Shown piece after piece: positions 1-8,230 of a DNA stretch of 11,366 nt. This stretch comes from Larix sibirica (Eukaryota; Streptophyta; Pinopsida; Pinales; Pinaceae). Positions within the stretch are counted from its first letter, which is position 1. The number at the start of each line of letters is the position of its first letter. The translations under genes were made by a program, and so were the position numbers. The stretch covers positions 1-11,366 of the forward strand of contig NWUY0304297159.1 of NCBI GenBank assembly GCA_004151065.3, given 5' to 3'. The notes below the pieces were generated by a model. The model had not been told where the DNA came from, searched no databases, and was given only the letters and a program-made list of their open reading frames with translations.

Positions 1-200
1 AGGTGTTGCATATTTTCCCTTGATAGTCTTTTTACAATGTGTGACAATGCACCTCTTGCTAAACCTATCAACTACCACAAATAGATAGTCATGTCCCTTC
101 CTAGTTCTTGGTAGAGCACTTACATAATCCTAGTCCTAGTGGCATGAAATAAATAATTCATTGTCCTTAAACCTACCAAATACATGGGGTCACAAAGACA
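1..200 (-). pseudogene. Ty3/gypsy integrase core fragment, cut by the left window edge
   Basis: Read on the minus strand, positions 135 to 1 encode DYVSALPRTRKGHDYLFVVV followed by DRFSK and THCKKTIKG. This matches the conserved opening of the Ty3/gypsy integrase catalytic core, whose usual form is MDFv.gLPrt..G.D.i.VVVDRfsK...f..c.kT. The D of DYV sits where the first catalytic Asp of the D,D-35-E triad lies; the second Asp and the Glu would be beyond the left edge. Two in-frame stops lie just upstream, in the reading CH*D*DYV, where the family normally has a Trp-containing stretch, so the copy is dead. Upstream of about position 200 the similarity fades, although the frame stays fairly open to about 400. 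The enzyme would insert retroelement cDNA into the genome. Family assignment is fairly sure; the upstream boundary is not. Confidence 0.75.
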
Positions 201-969
201 AGCCACAAGGGAATAAGACCAAAACACTAAACAAAACATAAGGTAAAAACCATGTAGAATGAGAAGAAGATGATGAGTATGGACATAGAGGTGGAGGAAA
301 TAAAACATCAAGGGAATGCTACAGATCCACAGGGCTTCTACACAAAATTTCTTTGAGATCAACCAAAATATCATGCCCAACAACTATAGGAAGAGAACAA
401 GATTTCCTATAGTCAAAGTATTTGATGAGGAGACACATTTTAACTATTATTATTGGTGTAGATAAAATAGTCACTAGAGTTAATATCTAAATTATCTCTA
501 ATGCCCTAAAATAATAAAGTCAAGAATATGAAGTGATTCCTTTCCCAAATCTGAAATGAATGGTTAGTAGATGCACTGTTTGGTATTCCTCCAACACTTC
601 TATGTATGTAAAGTCCTTGCCCTGATGAAAGATAGAACCCATAGGAGAGGAGGATGTGAGTTCTCATGTTGAAGTTGTAGGTGGAGTGAAGCTTGGAGTT
701 CCAGAGAGTGGATTTGTTAAATGTAATCTAGGAGCAATATTTCTTCAATAAAAAAATATTTTAGAATTATTTTTATTCTTATGTATTATGTCTGGATTTT
801 GAATTAGATTGTTGATGTTTATTTGCATATTATCTTAGTTTTACTCCTGTGTGTGGATAGTTATGTTGTACAAATATGTGTGTAGATTTCTCTACATCAC
901 TTTCATACTGGTTCAACATCCTCTATGTCCTTTACCTAGTGAGTTTGGGATACTGGATCCTCATTTCAT
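201..969. other. Stretch without a recognisable gene
   Basis: No coding domain was recognised here. The minus frame at about 200-420 is moderately open and may be a diverged upstream part of the gypsy polyprotein. Positions 740-900 are T-rich, with a possible AATAAA at 747-752. Part of this could be an old LTR, but no matching partner LTR or clear TG...CA ends can be seen, so none is called. Confidence 0.4.
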
Positions 970-1374
970 TTGCAATTTATGAGGATGAAGTCCATCGATG
1001 AATCAAAGGAAAGGGTTCAAGAGTTGTCTGAGGAAATAAGATTTATTAGGGATATTCATACGCAATTGAGTCATACGAATTCTCATATGGAGAATTTCAT
1101 GGATGCAGTTCATCAAATCATGGCTCAAATTCCTGGCACAGATAATAGACTTGATGATTCTATTCAAGTTGTACATCAACTCTCATCAAATTTCACCAAT
1201 ATTGATATATGTCTTGATGATTCTAAGGGTAATGCACTCATGTCCTGCATCCCAATGTTCTTTGTTGTCGTAGCAAAGCTTCTCCCTCCTCAACTCTCTC
1301 TAAGTCTCTTTGTCCATCCTGTCCTTTCTCGGTGCATTATAAATTCGAAGATACAGTACTGGTGCACTACTTAA
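970..1374 (+). CDS. Unrecognised ORF with coiled-coil-like N-terminal part, possibly gag-like
   Basis: This is a 134-codon open frame. Its first 85 or so residues look like a real protein: polar, helical, heptad-like spacing of hydrophobic residues (for example VQELSEEIRFIRDIHTQL), no proline until about residue 55. The short motif LDDS occurs twice, 21 residues (three heptads) apart, encoded by an identical 12-base string at 1150-1161 and 1213-1224. After about residue 88 the composition turns hydrophobic and Leu/Pro/Cys-rich (PPQLSLSLFVHPVLS) and looks non-coding, so the true frame probably ends or is spliced near 1230. Met codons at 970, 979 and 985 are possible starts. Retrotransposon Gag N-termini and many plant structural proteins have such helices. 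No catalytic motif or zinc knuckle is present. It may be a gag fragment, an exon fragment, or chance. Confidence 0.35.
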   Translation: MQFMRMKSIDESKERVQELSEEIRFIRDIHTQLSHTNSHMENFMDAVHQIMAQIPGTDNRLDDSIQVVHQLSSNFTNIDICLDDSKGNALMSCIPMFFVVVAKLLPPQLSLSLFVHPVLSRCIINSKIQYWCTT

Positions 1375-2157
1375 TATAACACACCAATTAAAAAAAAACA
1401 TAATCTCTTTTCATTTTGTAAAAATAAATACCTGGCGGTGCTCTCTGTAACACGAAGCGCACTAGTGTGTCACTAACTTGGGTGCATAGGAATAAGGTAA
1501 AAAAAATATGGCATTGAATAACTCATTTCACTTATTTTTGAGTGAGGCAGACCTCCTAGGCCCACCTAAGCACCAGTGCGGTACTCTCTACCCGATGCCC
1601 CTTGCACATAGTGCTCATTTGTTGTTGTCGGAATTTCCCAATGGATTAGTTCATTGGTGGAGTTGGAATTTTTCCAAACCGAACAAAAAAAATCATTTGT
1701 TGTGTATGCCGCAACTATGCCTTCCAAGTGGGCAAGAGTCCAGGTATTATCTTTATTACCTTCTCATTTATTTTTTTCACGGATTAAAAACTAAAATTTC
1801 ACTTAAAATTTGTCATTTAAAAATAAATAAATAAATTTACACGATGCACGACGTAAGCTCGACTCCCACCATATTATTGATGTATTGTACATGTAAAAAC
1901 AGAGCACACTGGTAGTAGGGGCCAAATTTCAACATTCATGCATCGTCACCAGCGTAGTATGAAAACCATAATACACCAAAATTGAAACCATAATTTTTTT
2001 TTTAAACATGTGGTGCTTTTTAAACCACTAATGGTACATCGATATTTAAAGATCATGGTTTAGGGAACAAAATTTTTTAGGGACACGGTGCGTTGGAGGA
2101 AATGAAATGCAATGCCATTTAAACCATTAAATTAGTTTTTTTAAACAGAGCGGTGCT
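1375..2157. other. Non-coding stretch with scattered GGTGC-type motifs
   Basis: No protein domain was recognised. A 108-codon open frame at 1508-1834 shows no family signature and has a low-complexity C-terminus, so it is not called a gene. The segment holds several related short strings: GCGGTGCTCT at 1435-1444, GCGGTACTCT at 1578-1587 and GCGGTGCTCT again at 2150-2159. The string AAACCATAAT occurs twice near 1965-1995. These may be traces of an old repeat, but no unit or termini could be defined. Confidence 0.35.
1819..1837. repeat. Short (AAAT)n microsatellite
   Basis: About four tandem units of AAAT lie at the end of an A-rich stretch. It could be a degraded retroposon tail, but no element body ending here was recognised. 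Confidence 0.7.
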
Positions 2158-2340
2158 CTATAAGCGTGGAAGTAAGTCATCATAAGATGGCATCACTCTA
2201 TCTCCAATAACACTAGAATTCTCATGTTTGAACAATTTTCCTATTATGTCTCCAAGAAATACGTTTTCCATCCCAGGTGTAAGTGCATGTTTGGCATCAA
2301 CTCCAAGACCACCAACAAAAATAAAACACCTTATAGAAAT
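2158..2340 (-). other. Unrecognised open stretch of 60 codons, possible exon or captured gene fragment
   Basis: On the minus strand, 60 codons run without a stop from 2340 down to a TAG at 2160-2158. The protein-like part begins FVGGLGVDAKHALTPGMENV and ends GDRVMPSYDDLLPRL. Its composition is balanced and unlike the low-complexity translations around it: Gly, Asp and Pro are well distributed and hydrophobic residues alternate. Stops TGA TAA lie just upstream of 2340. A pyrimidine-rich run ending in AG near 2327 or 2305 could be a splice acceptor, which would make this a terminal exon. The only internal Met start gives 37 codons (from 2271). I do not recognise the family. It could be the C-terminal exon of a host gene, a fragment carried by a transposon, or chance. 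Confidence 0.35.
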
Positions 2341-2419
2341 TTATCAAAGGACTGCTAATAAAGTAGACACAAATTGAATTGTTAATTTTACATAATTTTC
2401 TAAAATTCAAATTGAATGA

Positions 2420-2630
2420 ATATTTTATGGAAATGCAGGACATCATAATTTTTGGTGTGATGCAATGGAGAAAGAAATGAGGGAAGTTGAGGTGAATGAA
2501 AGTTGGGACTTGGTTGAGCATTTTAAGGATAATACTAGAATGCATTTCAACTCATGGTTCATCAATGGGATAGACTAAAATACTAGAATAAAATTTAGGA
2601 TACGAGACTTAAATTTAGGGCATGAATAAC
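2420..2630 (+). pseudogene. Ty1/copia reverse transcriptase, N-terminal fragment
   Basis: The plus-strand frame from 2420 reads FWCDAMEKEMREVEVNESWD then LVEHFKD. This fits the conserved entry to the Ty1/copia reverse transcriptase domain (W..AM..E...l..n.tW.LV..p), which normally leads to a kWv.k.K...dG...r.KaRLV block. A weak echo of that block follows (SWFING, KFRIRDL), interrupted by a TAA at 2576-2578 and another stop near 2630. The catalytic YVDD region is absent, so only a short relic of the roughly 240-residue domain survives. In an intact element the enzyme copies element RNA into cDNA inside virus-like particles. The first 27 residues are convincing; the rest is inference. Confidence 0.65.
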
Positions 2631-3180
2631 TTTTGGAAAAGTTTCCATCCAAAAATTATACCAAATGAAAAACATTATTTTACAAAGCACTGGTATGAGA
2701 AGTTGGCCACTTGTTGAGAGGTGTTACACTCGTGGAGTCATGCCCATCTAAGAATAATGCGTGACAATTTACTCATCCTTCTTAAAGATAATTTACTCAT
2801 CCCTTATTCTTACCTGTAATATATAATTCAAAACAAGCTAACTCAAATATAATAAAATTTACATGTGATCTTACCTCACTTTTATGCTTACCTTTGGTCA
2901 TTCTAATCAACCATTTGGATCATATCTAACACCATATAATTGTATCCATTAACTTCTCATGCTGAAACTAATATAGAAAGTATATACCTTAGATGTGTTG
3001 TTCATTGCCATGGATAGAAAGTATTATACATTAAATGTGTTTTTCCTTGCCATTATTTGTAGTTGGAGTTTAGTTGTAAAGTGGTATATAGATGCATCTC
3101 GTGTATACTCTTGAAATACATAACCACTCGTATTGCTCAACTCAATGAAGTAATTAGAAATTGGTTGCTTTTGTTTTTAG
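2631..3180. other. AT-rich stretch, nothing recognised
   Basis: Both strands are broken by frequent stops. No domain, RNA gene, terminal repeat or notable internal repeat was seen. Some of it could be further decayed copia sequence, since it directly follows the reverse-transcriptase relic. Confidence 0.5.
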
Positions 3181-3288
3181 TTGATTATTGTTAAGTTCGG
3201 GGAAAATTTTAAAGATCAATAATTTTTTCAAAGTGGAGAAATTTTGGTAAATATTACCAATTATTAAATTTGCAACCATAAAATGTTT

Positions 3289-3498
3289 GGCGACTTTTAG
3301 TAAAAATATTCAAATTTCTAAGGACTTTATATAGTTTTTGGACAATTTTGGCGATTTTTAGAGTGAAAAATTATAATCCTATGGAATTTGGGCGAACCAT
3401 ATTGGAAAAAAAATGCAAAATGGCGAATATTTTTTTGGAGAAAAACCTTGAAAATTAGCTAATGGGCTAAATTTCGCCTTTGAAATTTTCACTAGCCC
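3289..3498. other. Non-coding region with spaced GGCGA motifs and a GGGCTA/TAGCCC inverted repeat
   Basis: In A/T-rich DNA, GGCGA occurs at 3289, 3350, 3391 and 3422, with its complement TCGCC at 3474. Two copies sit in a TTTGGCGA or TTTTGGCGA context. The spacings 61, 41, 31 and 52 are all close to whole helical turns. The stretch ends with a short inverted repeat, GGGCTA near 3464 and TAGCCC near 3493, whose interior also has AAATTT on both sides. Function is unknown; it may be a repeat relic or chance. Confidence 0.35.
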
Positions 3499-4977
3499 AA
3501 GGTAGGTTGCTCATGCATCACAGGAAGAGAGGGAATCGTAGATGATTAAAATCCAATCCTGTAATTTAAAAAAAACACCCTAGCACACATCTATGTTAAC
3601 CTCTATTTTTTTAATTGTTTAATATAACATGTATTAAAACAACTTTATGCCATGAGAAGACCATCCCAAATGTCAAGCCGCCACATAAGCCCTTTGGATG
3701 GCATATCAAATTTGGTCATCAAATGTAGTAGGGTGCATTTCTTCAAGGCCTCCAAAGTATTGACTATAGTACTAGGGTGAATTATCTAATAGTAGCAAGG
3801 TACTATGAAATAATAATAAAGCTCATGAACAAACAACATATCTCAATGGAAAATTCTCTAACCCAATCAATTTCTACAATCAAAGTTGAAGCTTCTTAGT
3901 TTAAAAATATATATTTATACCATGTTTCGAGAGAATTCAATAAGAAATTAGATACTCAAGCCAATCGAGCTACTCAATTGGGAAAAGGTCTGATTTGGGA
4001 AAAAATGGGAAGGTTTAATTTCTTCCAATCCCTTGAGCTTTAGCAATGAAATACACCATATTCAACAATTTATTACTCGATGCACATCACTGACCATGTA
4101 GAAAAGCAACCATGGTCAATATTTGTGACAAAGCTAAGGCATTAAAGGAGTAGCATAGGCATTGGGTGGCATCACACATGCCATCCCACTCCAAGTCCCA
4201 TGAATTTGAGTGTACTTCTGTCAATTTTAGGGCTAAAAGTGCGATAATGGGGCTCTGATCCCTCACCTACCCCCATTACTCTTTGAGTATGTTTTGGTCG
4301 CTTGAGTTCATGCACAAGATCGCTTAAGGGTTGTTTGGAAAGTCATTCTCTCCATGCCTTAGTGCTTTCTATGTATGGTTCTTTGTTCTAAGATTTAGAA
4401 TATGGGAAGGATAGTGTGATTTTTTATGGCTTGGTTGGATCTTTGAGTGTCATCATTGTATATTCTCAATATTGCATTCTAATGTGTTTTAAGGTCAAAA
4501 TTTTGAGTCCATTTTTTGGTTTTGTTGGGAGATCTCAGACTTCTTGAAAATTTTGGGGATTCAACAATGCCCCCTATGCTTCCTTGTGATCAATTAAATT
4601 CAAGAGGGTGGGATAGGCCAAGCTCAATTTGTTTCATATTTTCTCTACATGTCATTTGGGATGGATATAGTCATGGTAGTCATCCCATAACTAAGGACTA
4701 ATTAACTAAATTCTTGAATTGTTTGACTAACTTCTTTTGGGTGAATTTCTCCGAATTTTGTTTATATTCAAGAATTTATAGTTTCTTTGTGTTACCCCTT
4801 TCATGGTTATCTATGGGTAGTGGGAATTGGGTTAATTCTGTTTGTCTTGGGTTAGTCCATCTGTTTGACCTCATTGAGCAGGTTTGGGCACTCTAAAGAA
4901 AAATGGATTGTTAGAGTTCCATGGGAAATGCCAGTGAACCATTTATGACATTTACACGATTCTTTTTCATTAAGAAG
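3499..4977. other. Long stretch without a recognisable gene
   Basis: Six-frame reading shows only short open stretches. Those at 4516-4701 and 4714-4896 have no family signature, no coiled coil and no metal-binding pattern, and look like chance frames. Positions 4200-4900 are slightly less AT-rich and could be part of an LTR or untranslated leader of an old element, but no second copy lies in the window to confirm this. Confidence 0.45.
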
Positions 4978-5024
4978 AATATATAAATGAGAATAGAACC
5001 CCATTCCAGTATGTATGAAATATA

Positions 5025-5198
5025 ATGCATGGTAATGAACATCAATGTAGTTCAGAGAGTTCTAAGGCAATGGAAATTTCAATGCAACAAAGGAGGAAAA
5101 TTCAAGCACTAGAAGCCAAGTGCTTTTCACTCATATCCATTATTGACAATATTCTCAAAGGATCACAATTAGTACCCTCAAAACATCAAATCTCTTAA
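5025..5198 (+). CDS. Small hypothetical ORF, weakly supported
   Basis: The frame from ATG 5025 to TAA 5196-5198 encodes 57 residues. A second ATG lies in frame at 5070. The middle part is Gln/Lys/Glu-rich and helix-like (MEISMQQRRKIQALEAKC), with hydrophobic residues spaced like a short amphipathic helix. A TATA-like TATATAAAT lies at 4980-4988, about 45 bases before the first ATG. No known family was recognised. Other ATGs occur between the TATA-like site and this start, which argues against a simple promoter-gene pair. It could be an exon fragment, a retroelement relic or chance. Confidence 0.2.
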   Translation: MHGNEHQCSSESSKAMEISMQQRRKIQALEAKCFSLISIIDNILKGSQLVPSKHQIS

Positions 5199-7031
5199 TT
5201 AGACTCAATAAAAGAATATACATTTTCTCAGTTACTGAATGACATGAAGTTGGAGAATCCTGAAATGCCATAGATAAATGGAGAACCAAACTAAGCATAA
5301 AGAAAACATATTTGTTAAAAATTTACATTATGTTGTGTAAATCAATACTTATTTTATGCATTTTTTATTAAATTTATACTTTTAGTAGTATCAAGGATTC
5401 CTTGGAGAAGGAAAATAGAAAAATTTTGAAAGTTTTTTTTATAATAAAAGCTTTGATACTAGGAAGATAACTTTTATATTTTTATTACTTTGATGTATAA
5501 TTTGACTACATCATTTTGAATACAAAATCCTTATTCGTTATTATTTTCAAAAAAACATACAAAACTTGGAAGCAATTTAAATCATAAAAGATGAAAACAA
5601 TTTTTAAGGCCCCTTTTTCTCTACTAAACATTTTTATAAGGATATGAAGTAAAGACCCAAAATGTATTATGCACCTAGAAGTGATGATAGGGAGTTTGTA
5701 AATTTCACAATGATCAACCATGAAAAGTGACTTGGGCTTATCACTTATTGTTGTGTATGAGTGTCTGAACTATGATTTAAAAAAAAAAACATTAACAAAA
5801 TTACTTCATACCAATTATATTGTTACTTTTAGTTTCGAGATTTGCACATGAAATTTTAACACCCATTAAACCAAGATTGTTTAATAACACAAGAGTGTTT
5901 AACATGTTATTAGGAAAAAATATATAACGATTAGCCATAGACATAAATATGACAACACTAACCACAAGCATTACATATAAATTATATATCATAGTACAAT
6001 GGTATACCCTTTTAATAATGAATTGAGTACAATAGCAATGGAGATAGACACACTACAACATTTAACATAGTACAAAATTGGTATTAATGTCATTTTTAAA
6101 AATTAAAAATTATCTCTAGGATGCTTTTATAGGAGTTTGAAATAGTTTCATGTCTTCCTCAATTAATTATCACATATTATTACTATTCTATTACGATTTA
6201 TATTAAATTAATATATTGATCATGTCTATTAAAATTAACTCCTCAACCAATGGATGGTTATCGCTGAGTTTAAATTTTAACTTGGCGTTCACTAAACACT
6301 AAAGCTTTGTAGATCCTTATAACTTGTGGCTATTATCTTTGTAATGCCTTTTTAAATACAAACTTATTAAAGTTGTATTTATTCCACATTATTACTATTA
6401 TTCTTTGTGTAGAAATAGGAAGAAAGAAAGACAAAAAAGAATTAACATTGGAAAATATGGTGAAAACTATAAGGCTTATAGAGTACTAACTACCAAAGTT
6501 TTTTTCGATCCAAAAGCTATCTTTAGAGGGTGTTTATATGATAGGGGTTCTTAATTATTATAATATTGCATTTAAAAGTTCATGTATGATTTGTGGTTTG
6601 TTATTTATTGTCTTTGTAATTTTAGTTGAAAAATATAACTATATGTATATTAGTATATATATTGGTATAGATTTATTGTATTTCTAACTTCATTATTGAG
6701 TAAATTTGATAATTTTGCATTTTTGGATATTATTTAATAAATAGTGAGATTTGCATTTTGTATTTTTGTTTCATTTTAGTGTATAAAAAATTAAAGGTTA
6801 CGATGGGTTTTTGCTAATTTTATTTATAATTTATGTTTAGATAGTAATAATATAAACAATATATTGTCTTATTTGTCATCATATTATAGTAATAAAAAAA
6901 GTGTCAAATATTTCATTTCTCATTTTGTTTAATTATGCTATGTAGACATTTTTCTATTCAAGTTGTAGAGTGTATCTCTTTTCTCAATGTATTGCACTAG
7001 CACCGAGGATAATATATTCATCAACAATAGA
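5199..7031. other. Very AT-rich stretch, nothing recognised
   Basis: Open frames at 5506-5721 and 5801-5992 on the minus strand translate to low-complexity, Ile/Phe/Asn-rich strings typical of AT-rich non-coding DNA. Positions 6400-6960 are especially A/T-rich with simple-sequence patches such as alternating TA near 6645-6665. No terminal repeats, RNA genes or domains were seen. It may act as matrix-attachment-like DNA, but nothing in the sequence proves that. Confidence 0.5.
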
Positions 7032-7105
7032 ATAGTGTAAACAAGGATATCACATTTATACAAACCTCATAGTGTAAACAAGGGTATCACATTTATACAA
7101 ACCTC
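7032..7105. repeat. Tandem duplication, two 37-bp copies
   Basis: The unit beginning ATAGTGTAAACAAGG is present at 7032-7068 and 7069-7105, directly abutting, with a single mismatch (GGATATC versus GGGTATC). The near identity points to a recent duplication compared with the heavy decay of the surrounding elements. Confidence 0.9.
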
Positions 7106-7207
7106 CTTGCTTACAAAATAGCGATGCTCCTCACATAAATTTTTTGGTGAATTATTATTGAATCCTTAACTTGGATCACTTTACTAATAGTTTCCAATTT
7201 CCACTAA

Positions 7208-7241
7208 ACTCTATATTGCAAATACATTGTGAATATAGAGT
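7208..7241. repeat. Inverted repeat, 10-bp arms
   Basis: ACTCTATATT at 7208-7217 is perfectly complementary to AATATAGAGT at 7232-7241, with a 14-base loop. It could form a small hairpin. In DNA this AT-rich, such a pair may arise by chance. Confidence 0.6.
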
Positions 7242-7254
7242 ATTGTGAAAAAAT

Positions 7255-7379
7255 GGTTTATAAGGTATTATTTGTATAAAAAAGTCTCTAATTTGAAAAT
7301 AGTCTATGGAATGTGAATAACATCCTCCCTCATTCTAGTATTAATAGTATCGACAATTTGATACCATGCCTTATAAACC
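7255..7379. repeat. Spaced inverted repeat, possible MITE relic
   Basis: GGTTTATAAGG at 7255-7265 is an exact reverse complement of CCTTATAAACC at 7369-7379, so 11-bp perfect arms enclose 103 bases. An imperfect GGTAT/ATACC match continues just inside the arms. The total of 125 bp would suit a small non-autonomous DNA transposon. No clear flanking target-site duplication is visible, so the call stays tentative. Confidence 0.35.
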
Positions 7380-7557
7380 CTCTTTTATTTATTATTGTTA
7401 TGTAATTACGCATTCTTATTAGAATGATATATTTATCTTTCTCATTATTTAATGTATATGAAGAAAAATAATCTTATAAAAAAACCAAGGTTCTTTACTT
7501 GATAAAATGTGTAACCATATTTTTTCACATAAAGGAACTCTCTTACTACCAAAAAAG

Positions 7558-7653
7558 AGCCAAATATATATCTACCCTTGTTGCAATAGATTATAAGAAC
7601 CATATACACATCTATCCTTGTATTATAAGAACCATATATACATCTATCCCCCT
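7558..7653. repeat. Tandem repeat, 32-bp unit, about three copies
   Basis: Two good copies begin ATTATAAGAACCATATA at 7590 and 7622 and differ at a few positions. A more diverged copy precedes them from about 7558, sharing the CAAATATATATCTACCCTTG-like part. The array ends only about 8 bases before the LINE target-site duplication. Confidence 0.75.
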
Positions 7654-7660
7654 ATGCAAT

Positions 7661-7672
7661 AAACTATTTCAC
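7661..7672. repeat. Left target-site duplication of the LINE insertion
   Basis: AAACTATTTCAC here is repeated exactly at 9080-9091, just after the LINE poly-A tail. The first As may also be counted with the tail, so at least the nine bases CTATTTCAC are unambiguous. Duplications of this size are the hallmark of target-primed reverse transcription. Confidence 0.85.
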
Positions 7673-7673
7673 T

Positions 7674-8230
7674 CCTCGATGGAAGTATGCCAACGAACTT
7701 GACCTCCTGGTGGAAGTGGCAAGTGAATGGGATGTATTTGTGACCAGATTGTATCAAGCAAGTACTCGACTGTCAAATTCCCCATGTTCGGTGTCCTGGT
7801 ATTACAATAAACAGGATGTCATGGTTAAGGCAGATCTGGCATATATGATGCTTATGGATTATCAAGCTTAGAACACTTCAACTTGGTGGACCAAGTGGTT
7901 ATGGAGAGCATCTATCCCATTAAAAATCAAGTGTTTCGTGTGGTTGAGTCTCAAGAAGAAGATATTAACCTGGGATGTGCTACATAAAAGAGGATTTACT
8001 GGTCCCGGATGGTGTGCCCTGTGCAATAAGGAGGTGGAATCTATCGAACACTTAATTGGTAAATGTGTGTTCTTTTAGCTGGTATGGTATGATCTAGGGT
8101 GTTACTTTTATTTCAATTTTGTTTGGGCCCATGGTACATTAGAGGAAAATCTAGGGGCTTGGTATAATTCCAACACTTATCTGAGGAATCTCCCCTTTAT
8201 TACACTATGGTTCATTTGGAGAGCTAGGAC
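7674..8230 (+). pseudogene. LINE ORF2 remnant, C-terminal linker and zf-RVT domain
   Basis: One frame, beginning at 7674, stays recognisable throughout. It starts as an ORF2 linker (SEWDVFVTRLYQAS, SVSWYYNKQD), then after TAG 7869-7871 gives the zf-RVT signature: TWWTKWLWRASIPLKIKCF, VWLSLKKKILTWDVLHKRG, and the metal-binding pattern C-x2-C (CALC) with H-x4-C (EHLIGKC). After TAG 8076-8078 it continues as LVWYDLG and LPFITLWFIWRAR, the W-rich stretch that precedes RNase H in plant LINEs. zf-RVT is a putative zinc-binding region following the reverse transcriptase. Two stops plus a frameshift near 8225-8231 show it is non-functional. Family assignment is secure. Confidence 0.85.

Noticed and set aside
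840-930. Possible LTR end and primer-binding site near ACTGGTTCAACATCC
   Set aside because: It does not match the usual TGGTATCAGAGC initiator-Met site well, and no partner LTR is present in the window.
1508-1834. 108-codon plus-strand open frame
   Set aside because: No family signature; the end is Lys/Ile/Leu-rich low complexity and there is no coding-like composition.
1856-1866. AGCTCGACTCC resembling a pol III B box (tRNA or SINE)
   Set aside because: Two positions differ from the consensus, no A box lies at the right distance upstream, and no cloverleaf can be drawn.
2297-2545. 82-codon minus-strand open frame
   Set aside because: It is largely antisense to the copia RT relic and is Cys/Phe/Ile-rich without any domain.
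4516-4896. Two short plus-strand open frames of about 60 codons
   Set aside because: Short, without motifs, and of a length expected by chance in this DNA.
7032-7653. Short repeats that might suggest a CRISPR array
   Set aside because: Copies abut directly with no unique spacers, and the window is plant nuclear DNA.
7499-7702. 67-codon plus-strand open frame
   Set aside because: It runs across the tandem repeat and the LINE insertion junction, so it is a chance fusion.
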